Below are positions 7,056 to 14,075 of a DNA stretch of 14,696 bases, in pieces. Each line of letters opens with the position of its first letter. Positions within the stretch are counted from its first letter, which is position 1. The position numbers and the translations under genes were made by a program. This stretch comes from Polaromonas sp. YR568. GTDB taxonomy: Bacteria; Pseudomonadota; Gammaproteobacteria; Burkholderiales; Burkholderiaceae. The stretch lies in assembly GCA_945871335.1 (NCBI GenBank), contig CAMBWM010000031.1, positions 1-14,696 of the forward strand. Direction: 5' to 3'. The notes below the pieces were generated by a model. The model was given only the letters and a program-made list of their open reading frames with translations, was not told the DNA's origin and ran no database searches.

Positions 7056-8036
7056 TTAGGGCTGTGCAGTGACCACTGTTTGCAAACGGGCCCGCAAGGC
7101 TGGCAAGGCGGCGAGCATGGCGGCCCGCCCGGCGTCAATGGCACGCTGGCGCGCAGAAAAATCAGCACTTTTGAGGCCTACCAGTGAGGGCCGCACAACA
7201 ATGTCGGCATCGCGTAGCTCATGCTGGTTGATACTTTTGCCCATGATGGAAAAGGTCTGCAGCAGGATCTGCAGCGTGTCTTTGGTGGGGCTGTCCTCAG
7301 GTGACGTCGAAATGTCCACCGCGATCACCACTTCTGCGCCCATCTGCCGCGCATACCTCACCGGCACAGGCGCCACCAGTCCGCCGTCCACGTAATCGCG
7401 ACCGTTGATCTTCACGGGCACAAATACCGCTGGCACAGCGCTGGAGGCGCGCACGGCAGTGCCGGTGTCGCCTCGTTGAAAAAGCACCGCCTGACCGCTC
7501 CCCAGATCAGTGGCCACCACGCCCAGAGGAATCCGCATGTCTTCAATCAAGCGCCCGCCCACAGAATCATTCACAAAGCGGCCCAGGGCATCACCGCGGA
7601 AAACGCCGCGGCCCACCAGCGGCAGCATCCAGTCGGCGATGGTGGCTTCTTCCATGCTCATTGCCGTTTTTTGCAGTTCAGCACTGGTCTTGCCACTGGC
7701 ATACAGCGCCGCCACCAGACTGCCCGCTGAGGTGCCCACCAGGTAGTCTGGACGCAAACCAGCTTCTTCCAGCACCGCGATCACACCCACATGCGCAAAA
7801 CCTTTGGCAGCTCCGCCGCCCAGCGCCAGCCCGATGCGCGGCGCCTTTTTGCTGACAGCCGGCGCAACCTCAGGACTGGCCGGCGCCGGTCCTCCCGGGC
7901 TAGCACAACCGGCCAGCGCAGCCACTAATACAGCCGACAGCGCGATTGCAGCGCTGCGCCGCACGCTGGGGCTGGCACTTGAAAAAAACCTGCCAAAGCT
8001 ATTGAGAACTATTCGCGTTTGCATTAAGATAACCAT
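7056..8036 (-). CDS. Patatin-like phospholipase, predicted lipoprotein (RssA-like)
   Basis: A 326-residue patatin-fold hydrolase with a Ser-Asp dyad, expected to act on phospholipid or other acyl esters. The oxyanion loop LALGGGAAKGFAHVG (about 70-84), the nucleophile elbow GTSAG with Ser103, and the catalytic Asp217 in YVDGG are all present. The N-terminus has an Arg pair, a hydrophobic core and the lipobox LAGC with Cys44, so the mature protein is probably a lipid-anchored envelope protein. The stretch after Cys44 is Pro/Ala-rich, as in a flexible linker. The first ATG is at 8036. A second ATG at 8024 (residue 5) is also possible. Its start codon is only 27 bp from that of the divergent iron-binding protein gene, and it carries that gene's promoter in its first codons. 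It converges on the phasin gene. Confidence 0.88.
   Translation of the reverse strand: MVILMQTRIVLNSFGRFFSSASPSVRRSAAIALSAVLVAALAGCASPGGPAPASPEVAPAVSKKAPRIGLALGGGAAKGFAHVGVIAVLEEAGLRPDYLVGTSAGSLVAALYASGKTSAELQKTAMSMEEATIADWMLPLVGRGVFRGDALGRFVNDSVGGRLIEDMRIPLGVVATDLGSGQAVLFQRGDTGTAVRASSAVPAVFVPVKINGRDYVDGGLVAPVPVRYARQMGAEVVIAVDISTSPEDSPTKDTLQILLQTFSIMGKSINQHELRDADIVVRPSLVGLKSADFSARQRAIDAGRAAMLAALPALRARLQTVVTAQP
8001..8019 (+). promoter_or_regulatory. Candidate Fur box for the iron-binding protein gene
   Basis: ATTGAGAACTATTCGCGTT resembles proteobacterial Fur boxes of the form AATGAGAATNATTCTCATT, with most positions agreeing and a TGAGAA...TTCGC dyad. It overlaps the -35 and spacer of the predicted promoter of a ferric-iron-binding protein gene, the expected position for iron-dependent repression. 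It lies inside the first codons of the divergent patatin gene. The match was made by eye. Confidence 0.55.
8003..8030 (+). promoter_or_regulatory. Candidate promoter of the iron-binding protein gene
   Basis: TTGAGA (8003-8008, 5/6 match) and TAAGAT (8025-8030, 4/6 match) are spaced by 16 bases. Transcription would start near 8037, about 27 nt before ATG 8064. The promoter lies within the 5' coding end of the divergent patatin gene. Confidence 0.5.
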
Positions 8037-8063
8037 CTTTCACAGCACAGACCTATTTTTTTC

Positions 8064-9113
8064 ATGCCCACGAAATCATTTTTACCTCGCCTGGCAACCC
8101 TTGGCCTGTTATGTCTAGCCGGTTTGGCCGCAGCCCAAGAACAAACCCTTAACCTGTATTCTGCCCGTCACTACCAGACGGACGAAGCGCTTTACGCCAA
8201 CTTCACCAAAGCCACCGGTATTCGCATCAACCGGGTGGACGCGGACGACGCCGGTATTTTGGCCAGGCTCAGGGCAGAAGGCGCCAGTTCGGCGGCCGAC
8301 GTGATCTTGCTGGTAGACGCAGCGCGACTGGGCAAGGCCGACATCGACGGACTTTTTCGCCCCATCAAGTCAGCGCAGCTTGAAGCGCTGATACCCACCG
8401 CCTTGCATGCCAAGGCGGGGCCTGAGGGCGTCACCTGGTTTGGATTTTCAACCCGCGCCCGCGTGGTGGTCTACGACAAGTCCCGCGTCAAGAAAACCGA
8501 TGTGGACAGCTACGAAGCTTTGGGCGAGCCCAAAAACAAAGGATTGCTGTGCACGCGCTCGGGCTCGCACCCTTACAACCTGTCGCTTTTCAGCGCAGTC
8601 AACGAGCACCTGGGCGACGCTAAAACAGAAGCCTGGCTCAAAGGGCTGGTGACCAACATGGCGCGCGCGCCCAAAGGTGGCGATACAGACCAGATCAAAG
8701 GGGTGGCCAGCGGCGAATGCGGCGTTGCGCTGACCAACAGTTATTACCTGGCGCGCCTGATGCGCTCTACTGCGCCTGAAGACAAAGCCATCATGGCGAA
8801 AATTGACGTGGTATTTCCGAACCAGCAAAGCTGGGGCACGCACGTCAACCTGGCCGGTGCCGGGGTGGCCCGGCACAGTAAAAACCTGGCGAATGCAGTG
8901 AAATTCATGGAATACCTGGCCAGCCCCGGCGCGCAAAATTATTTTGCTGACGGAAACAACGAATGGCCAGCGGTCATCGGCTTGAAGATCAACAACCCGG
9001 CACTGCAAGCCATGGCGGGCAAAGGCTTCAAGGCTGAAAACATGGCCGCCAGTGTGTTGGCCAACAACCAGACCAAGGTGCAGCAAATGCTGGACCGCGT
9101 TGGCTACAAATAA
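8064..9113 (+). CDS. Fe(III) ABC transporter periplasmic substrate-binding protein (FutA/AfuA/FbpA-like)
   Basis: A 349-residue periplasmic binding protein with a Sec signal peptide (hydrophobic core LATLGLLCLAGLAAA, cleavage probably after Ala24). The mature part starts with LNLYSARHYQTDEALY, the hallmark of FutA/FbpA-type ferric-binding proteins. His36 and Tyr37 lie in this loop. TNSYYLARL supplies the Tyr227-Tyr228 pair that coordinates Fe(III) in this family. VFPNQQSWGTHVNLAGAGV and the C-terminal FMEYLASPGAQNYFADGNNEWPA are also conserved. It would capture ferric iron for an ABC importer. No permease or ATPase gene follows: a terminator comes directly after and the next gene is a dehydrogenase. 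The partners must therefore lie elsewhere. Start ATG 8064 lacks a clear Shine-Dalgarno, but the signal peptide begins right there. Confidence 0.92.
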   Translation: MPTKSFLPRLATLGLLCLAGLAAAQEQTLNLYSARHYQTDEALYANFTKATGIRINRVDADDAGILARLRAEGASSAADVILLVDAARLGKADIDGLFRPIKSAQLEALIPTALHAKAGPEGVTWFGFSTRARVVVYDKSRVKKTDVDSYEALGEPKNKGLLCTRSGSHPYNLSLFSAVNEHLGDAKTEAWLKGLVTNMARAPKGGDTDQIKGVASGECGVALTNSYYLARLMRSTAPEDKAIMAKIDVVFPNQQSWGTHVNLAGAGVARHSKNLANAVKFMEYLASPGAQNYFADGNNEWPAVIGLKINNPALQAMAGKGFKAENMAASVLANNQTKVQQMLDRVGYK

Positions 9114-9130
9114 ACAGATGTGCTGCCCCG

Positions 9131-9163
9131 AAAGGCCAGCGCCTTCAGGGGTCCGGCCTTTTT
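9131..9163 (+). terminator. Intrinsic terminator after the iron-binding protein gene
   Basis: AAAGGCC (9131-9137) pairs with GGCCTTT (9155-9161) across a 17-base loop and runs into a T-tract (9159-9163). It begins 17 bases after the stop codon and isolates the iron-binding protein transcript from the downstream dehydrogenase. Confidence 0.75.
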
Positions 9164-9186
9164 CATGCGTGATAATTCGTGCTTGA

Positions 9187-9202
9187 TTGACGTCAACGTC
9201 AA
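9187..9202. promoter_or_regulatory. Candidate operator upstream of the SDR gene (LiuR-like palindrome)
   Basis: TTGACGT (9187-9193), CA, ACGTCAA (9196-9202) is a perfect 7-2-7 inverted repeat 47 bp before the dehydrogenase ATG. It resembles the 16-bp palindromes bound by MerR-family LiuR regulators of branched-chain amino acid degradation, as I recall the motif. TTGACG within it could also be a -35 (TATTTC at 9209-9214, 16-base spacing). The regulator assignment is inference. Confidence 0.45.
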
Positions 9203-9237
9203 CGGCGCTATTTCTCTGCACTCATCGCTTCACCTCC

Positions 9238-9243
9238 AAAGGA
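9238..9243 (+). promoter_or_regulatory. Shine-Dalgarno deciding the SDR start
   Basis: AAAGGA is followed by 6 bases and ATG at 9250. It shows that translation starts there and not at the upstream in-frame ATG at 9187, which lies inside the palindrome region. Confidence 0.75.
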
Positions 9244-9249
9244 ACTTTC

Positions 9250-10008
9250 ATGGACATCGCAGGCAAGGTTTTCATCGTCACAGGCGGCGCATCAGGTTTG
9301 GGTGAAGGTACAGCCCGCATGCTGGCGGCCAACGGCGGCAAGGTCGTGATTGCCGACATGCAAGTGGAAAAAGGCGAAGCCATTGCCAAAGAAATCGGCG
9401 GCACGTTTGTCAAATGCGATGTCAGCCAGGAAGCCGACTCTCAAGCGGTGGTTGCCAAAGCGGTGGCCATGGGCAAGTTGATGGGCCTGGTCAACTGCGC
9501 GGGCATTGCCCCGGCAGAAAAAACAGTCGGTAAAAACGGGGCGCATTCGCTGGCCCTCTTTTCTAAAACCATCACCGTCAACCTGATCGGCAGCTTCAAT
9601 ATGATCCGCCTGTCCGCTGAAGCCATGAGCCGCAACGAGCCCGAAGCGACCGGCGAGCGCGGTGTGCTGATCTCCACCGCCTCGGTGGCCGCCTATGACG
9701 GACAGATGGGCCAGGCCGCCTACAGCGCCTCCAAAGGTGGCGTGGTCGGCATGACGCTGCCGATTGCCCGGGATCTGGCGCGCAATGGCATACGGAACAT
9801 GACGATTGCCCCCGGCATTTTCGGCACCCCCATGATGTTCGGCATGCCCCAGGAAGTGCAAGACTCTCTGGCTGCCAGCGTGCCTTTTCCATCGCGTCTG
9901 GGCACACCGCTGGACTACGCCAAGCTAGTACGCCACATTTTTGAAAATGACATGCTCAACGGCGAAGTGATTCGCCTGGACGGCGCCATACGCCTGGCAC
10001 CGCGCTAA
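9250..10008 (+). CDS. Short-chain dehydrogenase, HSD10-like 3-hydroxyacyl-CoA / 2-methyl-3-hydroxybutyryl-CoA dehydrogenase
   Basis: A classical SDR of 252 residues that would oxidise a 3-hydroxyacyl-CoA with NAD+. It has the Rossmann motif TGGASGLG (11-18), Asp36 after the second strand (favouring NAD over NADP), NCAG (82-85), catalytic Ser145, and YSASK with Tyr158 and Lys162. The C-terminal part, GTPM...MPQEVQDSLAASVPFPSRLG and later LNGEVIRLDGAIR, closely follows mitochondrial 17beta-HSD type 10 and its bacterial counterparts. Those act in isoleucine and fatty-acid degradation. The start is set by AAAGGA upstream of ATG 9250. A perfect palindrome lies 47 bp upstream. The gamma-glutamyltranspeptidase gene begins 21 bp after its stop, so the two may share a transcript, though no functional link is obvious. 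Confidence 0.9.
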   Translation: MDIAGKVFIVTGGASGLGEGTARMLAANGGKVVIADMQVEKGEAIAKEIGGTFVKCDVSQEADSQAVVAKAVAMGKLMGLVNCAGIAPAEKTVGKNGAHSLALFSKTITVNLIGSFNMIRLSAEAMSRNEPEATGERGVLISTASVAAYDGQMGQAAYSASKGGVVGMTLPIARDLARNGIRNMTIAPGIFGTPMMFGMPQEVQDSLAASVPFPSRLGTPLDYAKLVRHIFENDMLNGEVIRLDGAIRLAPR

Positions 10009-10029
10009 TCACTACGGTCCGGGGCCGGC

Positions 10030-11838
10030 ATGAAAAAAGCCATAGCGACTCGACTGAAAGCGTTGAAAGCGCTTGCTGCAGGTGCTGTATTGCTGAGCCT
10101 GCTGACGGCTTGCGCTGCGCCCGGCTTTGTCTACACCGCACCACTCTTTCAACCTGAGGCAGGCACCGGCTACAACGCCAAACCGGGTTGGGCCAGCCGT
10201 CATTTTTCAGTGGCTGCTGCCAACCCCCTGGCCACCGATGCCGGTTACCAGGTACTCAAAGCCGGCGGCTCGGCCATCGATGCCGCGATCGCCGTGCAGA
10301 TGGTGCTGGGCCTGGTTGAGCCGCAATCGAGCGGCCTCGGTGGCGGTGCTTTTTTGCTGCACTTTAATGGCCGCGACACGCAAGCCTTTGACGGCCGTGA
10401 AACCGCGCCACTGGCCGCCACTGAAAACCTGTTGCTCGACGCCAGCGGTCAGGCGCTCCCCTTTCACCAGGCTGTTGTGGGTGGACGTGCAGTGGGTGTG
10501 CCCGGCACGCTGCGCATGCTCGAGTTGGCACACAGTCAGCACGGCAAACTGCCATGGGCCAGCCTTTTTGTCCCGGCCATCACGCTGGCAGAGCAGGGTT
10601 TCGGCGTGAGCCCTCGCCTGCATGGTTTGCTGGCAGTTGAAGCTCATTTAAAAAAAGACCCTACAGCCGCCACTTATTTTTACGACGCCAAGGGTGCGCC
10701 CTGGCCGGTCGGACATCGCTTAAAAAACCCGGCGCTGGCCGCCGTTCTCAAGCGCATCGCTGCCGAAGGCTCCAAGGCCTTACACGAGGGCGAGATCGCC
10801 AAGGCCATCGTTGACAAGGTGCGCCAACACCCCAGCAACCCGGGACTGCTCAGTCTGCAAGACATGGCCGGATACCGCGCCGTCGTGCGTGAACCGCTGT
10901 GCCACGATGTTCGGGCACGGTCCCGCGAGTACCGCCTCTGCGGCATGCCGCCACCAAGCTCAGGCGCACTGGCTGTGGGACAGATTCTGGGCATGCTGCA
11001 ATATAGCGAGCCGGCAGACGGCTCGCATGCGCTGGTGCAAGGCGTGCCTTCTGCGCCCTGGTTACATCGCTATGCCGAAGCCTCGCGACTGGCCTTTGCC
11101 GACCGCGCCCAGTATGTGGCCGACCCGGACTTTGTGGCGCCCCCAGGCGGCAGCTGGCTGAGCTTGCTGGCCCCCGATTACCTGGCTGCACGTGCCCGTC
11201 TGATCGGCCCCACCAGCATGCCAAGCGTGCGCCCGGGGGCGCTGGTCAGCCGCTACGCACCCATGCCCGAGCAGCCCGAATACGGCACCAGCCACATCAG
11301 CATCGTGGACGGCAAGGGCCAGGCGCTGGCCATGACCACCACCATCGAAGACGCTTTTGGTGCGCGCCAGATGGTGCACGGCTTTTTGCTCAACAACGAG
11401 CTGACAGATTTCAGCTTCGCACCCGCTGATGCGCAAGGCAGGCCGATTGCCAACCGTGTGCAAGGCGGCAAGCGGCCCCGCTCGTCAATGGCGCCCACCC
11501 TGGTGTTTGACAAGGCCAGCGGTCAGTTGCTGATGACCGGCGGCAGTCCGGGCGGCGCGCTGATCATTCATTACACAGCCAAGCTGCTTTATGGCACCCT
11601 CGAATGGGGCTTGAATGCCCAGCAAGCCATTGACCTGCCCAACTTCGGCGCTCTCAATGGGCCCACTTTGCTGGAAGCTCAGCGTTTTCCAGCCGCCACC
11701 CTGCAAGCGCTGCGTGCGCGCGGCGCCACGGTGCAAGAAATTCCCATGACCAGCGGGCTTCAAGCCATTGAAAAAACGCCAGGCGGTTGGTTCGGTGGTG
11801 CGGACCCGCGCCGCGAGGGCGTGGTGCGGGGCGACTGA
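10030..11838 (+). CDS. ggt: Gamma-glutamyltranspeptidase, predicted lipoprotein
   Basis: An N-terminal-nucleophile hydrolase of 602 residues that self-cleaves into large and small subunits. It hydrolyses or transfers the gamma-glutamyl group of glutathione and related compounds on the outer side of the inner membrane. The N-terminus (Lys/Arg-rich, hydrophobic core, LLTAC) is a lipoprotein signal with Cys28. The large subunit has GGSAIDAAIAVQMVLGLVEP and SSGLGGGAFLLHF (the Arg-containing FDGRETAP follows). Processing would occur before Thr420 in YGTSHISIVD, which is the nucleophile. LLNNELTDF and TGGSPGG, the oxyanion/gamma-glutamyl site, follow. The small subunit is complete. It starts 21 bp after the dehydrogenase with only a G-rich, poor Shine-Dalgarno. 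No terminator is visible before dnaG, 58 bp downstream. Confidence 0.93.
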   Translation: MKKAIATRLKALKALAAGAVLLSLLTACAAPGFVYTAPLFQPEAGTGYNAKPGWASRHFSVAAANPLATDAGYQVLKAGGSAIDAAIAVQMVLGLVEPQSSGLGGGAFLLHFNGRDTQAFDGRETAPLAATENLLLDASGQALPFHQAVVGGRAVGVPGTLRMLELAHSQHGKLPWASLFVPAITLAEQGFGVSPRLHGLLAVEAHLKKDPTAATYFYDAKGAPWPVGHRLKNPALAAVLKRIAAEGSKALHEGEIAKAIVDKVRQHPSNPGLLSLQDMAGYRAVVREPLCHDVRARSREYRLCGMPPPSSGALAVGQILGMLQYSEPADGSHALVQGVPSAPWLHRYAEASRLAFADRAQYVADPDFVAPPGGSWLSLLAPDYLAARARLIGPTSMPSVRPGALVSRYAPMPEQPEYGTSHISIVDGKGQALAMTTTIEDAFGARQMVHGFLLNNELTDFSFAPADAQGRPIANRVQGGKRPRSSMAPTLVFDKASGQLLMTGGSPGGALIIHYTAKLLYGTLEWGLNAQQAIDLPNFGALNGPTLLEAQRFPAATLQALRARGATVQEIPMTSGLQAIEKTPGGWFGGADPRREGVVRGD

Positions 11839-11860
11839 GCTGGCAAGGCTCCTTGGCTGG

Positions 11861-11897
11861 TGGGTGTGATTAAATTGCCGTTCACTTTTCACACCCA
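11861..11897 (+). promoter_or_regulatory. Inverted repeat ending on the dnaG start codon
   Basis: TGGGTGTGA (11861-11869) and TCACACCCA (11889-11897) are perfect 9-bp complements around a 19-base AT-rich loop. The right arm includes the A of the dnaG ATG and occupies the place where a Shine-Dalgarno should be, and none is visible. It could be an mRNA hairpin controlling primase translation or a DNA operator. Confidence 0.5.
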
Positions 11898-13804
11898 TGG
11901 CCATTCCCCAATCATTCATCCAGGAGCTTTTGGCTCGCGCCGACGTGGTGGACATCGTCGGGCGGCATGTTCAGCTTAAAAAAGGCGGCGCCAACTTCAT
12001 GGGCCTGTGCCCTTTTCACGGGGAAAAGTCACCCTCCTTTTCGGTCAGCCCGGCCAAACAGTTTTATCACTGCTTTGGTTGCGGCAAAAACGGTAACGCC
12101 ATCAGCTTCCTGATGGAGCATGCCGGCATGACTTTCATTGAGGCCGTCAAAGACCTGGCGCAGCAGTACGGCCTGCAAGTGCCGGAGGACGACGTCAGCC
12201 CGCAAGACCGTGCCCGCGCCGCCCAGATGCGAGAGCAGCAAGCCACGCTGTCCAGCGTGCTCGAAAAAGCCGGCGCTGCCTACATCAAACACCTGAAAAA
12301 CTCACCTCGGGCGATTGACTACTTCAAGGGCCGCGGCCTGTCTGGCGAGATCGCCCGGACCTTCGGCCTGGGCTACGCGCCCGAGGGCTGGCGCAGCCTG
12401 GCCAGCGTCTTCGCCGACTACAACGACCCGCTGCTGGTCGAAAGTGGCCTGGTCATCAGCGGCGAGCCCGGCGAGGAAAACGCCGCCGGTGAGGCCAAGC
12501 GCTACGACCGCTTTCGCGACCGCGTGATGTTCCCCATCCGCAACGTCAAGGGCGAGTGCATAGGCTTTGGCGGACGCGTGCTGGGCGACGACAAGCCCAA
12601 GTACCTGAACTCGCCGGAGACTCCGGTGTTCAGCAAGGGCCGCGAACTCTATGGCCTGTTTGAAGCGCGCAGCGCCTTGCGCGAACACGGCTACGCTCTG
12701 GTTACCGAAGGCTATATGGACGTGGTGGCGCTGGCCCAGCTGGGCTTTGCCAATGCCGTGGCCACGCTGGGCACCGCCTGCACTGCCGAGCATGTGCAAA
12801 AGCTGTTTCGCTTCACCGACGCGGTAGTCTTCAGCTTTGACGGCGACAGCGCAGGCCGCCGTGCGGCGCGCAAGGCGCTGGAAGCTGCCCTGCCCTTTGC
12901 CAGCGATGTACGCAGCGTTAAGTTTTTGTTTTTGCCGGCCGAACACGACCCTGACAGCTACATACGCGAGCACGGCACAGAGGGCTTTGCCGACATGGTC
13001 AAGCGATCCGTGCCGCTGAGCCGCTTCATGGTCGAAGCCGCCAGCGAAGCCTGTGACATGCTGACCGCCGAAGGCCGCGCCCACATGGCCAGCAATTCCC
13101 GCGCGCTCTGGAGCCTGCTGCCCGACGGCGCACTCAAACGCCAACTGCTCGCTGAGATTGCAGACCAGGTACAGATCGATAGCCGCGAATTACTTCAGCT
13201 GTGGCAACCTACCGCCGGCTACCCGGGCAAACCTCGCACCAAGCGCAGCGCTCCCGAGCATGTGGAAGACGCCAGCCAGGACCCCGCTATGTATGGCTCC
13301 GTGCCTGCCGGCGGTCCGGCACCCGTGCCGTGGGCAGAGCGTCAAGGAAGCTACAACCCTGAGTTCAACACCCGGACTCGCCGGTTGACCGGACGCGTCT
13401 TGCCGGCCAGCCGCGAAGACCGTGTTTTGCGCGCGCTGCTGACCGAGCCCCAGGCCTGGGACAAGTTCAGCTCTGAGCAACATGCGCTACTGTCCGGCCT
13501 GCCGGAACCACACGGGCCACTGTTTGTCTGGCTGGAGAGTCAATTGCTCGAGCACGGTCCCCAACCCTGGGCAGCTTTGCGTGAGGGCTTGCGCGAACAC
13601 AGCCACGAAAACTATGCGGTCAACCAACTGGCGCAAATCCCGGAAGGTATCGAGTCCGACTGGAACGAGGTGCGTCACATTCTGGAGCAACTCAGCCGCG
13701 CCGCCAGAGACGCTGAAATGCAGGCGCTGGCCTTGCGCGCACAGAACGACCCGGCGGCCATGGCCCGTTACCGCGAACTCTCGGCCCAACAAAAACCCCG
13801 CTGA
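11897..13804 (+). CDS. dnaG: DNA primase
   Basis: The replicative primase (635 residues, somewhat longer than the E. coli enzyme) makes RNA primers for Okazaki fragments together with DnaB helicase. The N-terminal CHC2 zinc domain has Cys38, His41, Cys59 and Cys62. The catalytic core includes the RNA-polymerase-like basic region RFRDRVMFPIRN (about 205-216) and FGGRVLGDDKPKYLNSPETP. The TOPRIM metal site has Glu271 in EGYMD, plus Asp315 and Asp317 in FDGDSAGRRA. A Pro/Gly/Arg-rich linker (about 440-500) leads to the C-terminal helicase-binding domain. ATG 11897 gives MAIPQSFIQELLARADVVDIV, the usual start in this group, despite the lack of a Shine-Dalgarno. The putative rpoD follows after a 384-bp gap, the classic dnaG-rpoD arrangement. 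The usual upstream rpsU/yqeY are absent, and ggt is there instead. Confidence 0.97.
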   Translation: MAIPQSFIQELLARADVVDIVGRHVQLKKGGANFMGLCPFHGEKSPSFSVSPAKQFYHCFGCGKNGNAISFLMEHAGMTFIEAVKDLAQQYGLQVPEDDVSPQDRARAAQMREQQATLSSVLEKAGAAYIKHLKNSPRAIDYFKGRGLSGEIARTFGLGYAPEGWRSLASVFADYNDPLLVESGLVISGEPGEENAAGEAKRYDRFRDRVMFPIRNVKGECIGFGGRVLGDDKPKYLNSPETPVFSKGRELYGLFEARSALREHGYALVTEGYMDVVALAQLGFANAVATLGTACTAEHVQKLFRFTDAVVFSFDGDSAGRRAARKALEAALPFASDVRSVKFLFLPAEHDPDSYIREHGTEGFADMVKRSVPLSRFMVEAASEACDMLTAEGRAHMASNSRALWSLLPDGALKRQLLAEIADQVQIDSRELLQLWQPTAGYPGKPRTKRSAPEHVEDASQDPAMYGSVPAGGPAPVPWAERQGSYNPEFNTRTRRLTGRVLPASREDRVLRALLTEPQAWDKFSSEQHALLSGLPEPHGPLFVWLESQLLEHGPQPWAALREGLREHSHENYAVNQLAQIPEGIESDWNEVRHILEQLSRAARDAEMQALALRAQNDPAAMARYRELSAQQKPR

Positions 13805-13829
13805 ACCGGCCCGGCACTGGGACCCGTAT

Positions 13830-13858
13830 CTGCCTTAAAAAAAGGCAGCAGGGTATAA
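13830..13858 (+). promoter_or_regulatory. Candidate promoter with overlapping hairpin downstream of dnaG
   Basis: TATAAT (13853-13858) is a perfect -10 box. The -35 at consensus spacing is poor (TGCCTT, 13831-13836, 16-base spacer). That segment is one arm of a perfect 7-bp inverted repeat, CTGCCTT (13830-13836) and AAGGCAG (13842-13848), around five A residues. Transcription would start near 13865. The weak -35 within a palindrome suggests that an activator or repressor may act here. Confidence 0.5.
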
Positions 13859-13864
13859 TCCAAC

Positions 13865-14022
13865 TTTCAGTATCGGCAAGCGCGACAGCAGCACCTCCGG
13901 CACCGGCTCCCCGCACAACGGGACCTTTTGGTACAGAGCCATTTCCCCCGCAAGGACTGCACCCCAAATGTTCGCCCAAACAACTTGCCACCATGCCCGG
14001 CTTTACCGCACGGGCATTTTTT
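13865..14022 (+). ncRNA. Candidate small RNA or terminated rpoD leader
   Basis: A TATAAT at 13853-13858 and an intrinsic terminator at 13993-14022 delimit a transcript of about 158 nt. Inside, GGCTC (13905-13909) and GAGCC (13936-13940) enclose two small hairpins: CCCG-CACAA-CGGG (13910-13922) and ACC-TTTT-GGT (13923-13932). This makes a compact three-way-junction-like fold. GGCAAG (13875-13880) can pair with CTTGCC (13984-13989), closing the whole domain just before the terminator. I do not recognise a known RNA family (not 6S, tmRNA, or a riboswitch I can name). It may be an independent small RNA or a 5' leader of the downstream rpoD that controls read-through. Folding was done by eye. Confidence 0.35.
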
Positions 14023-14045
14023 GTGCCCCTGCGGGCTCTTGTTGA
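13968..14045 (+). other. Possible 25-codon leader ORF spanning the terminator
   Basis: ATG at 13968 opens a frame of 25 codons ending with TGA at 14043-14045. The peptide starts MFAQTTCHHARLYRTG and ends CAPAGSC, with three Cys and a His pair. AAGGA (13952-13956) lies 11 bases upstream, a usable but long spacing. A ribosome translating it would pass through and melt the terminator at 13993-14022. A frame this short can arise by chance. Confidence 0.18.
13993..14022 (+). terminator. Intrinsic terminator in the dnaG-rpoD gap
   Basis: ATGCCCG (13993-13999) and CGGGCAT (14011-14017) form a perfect 7-bp stem with an 11-base loop, followed by a run of six T (14017-14022). It could end the dnaG transcript or the short RNA starting near 13865. 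It lies 166 bp before the rpoD ATG. Confidence 0.8.
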
Positions 14046-14075
14046 GATTTTCGGTTTTTCCTGATTGTTCGCACT

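Noticed and set aside
9187..9249. Longer start for the short-chain dehydrogenase at ATG 9187
   Set aside because: It would add 21 residues before the Rossmann fold and overlie the palindrome. AAAGGA at 9238-9243 clearly serves ATG 9250.
12302..13144. Minus-strand open frame of 280 codons opposite dnaG
   Set aside because: It lies entirely within the primase catalytic core on the other strand, with no start signal or domain.
13865..14022. Identification of the dnaG-rpoD RNA as 6S RNA, tRNA or a named riboswitch
   Set aside because: I see no long 6S-like duplex with a central bubble, no tRNA arms or GTTCGA motif, and no aptamer consensus that I recognise.
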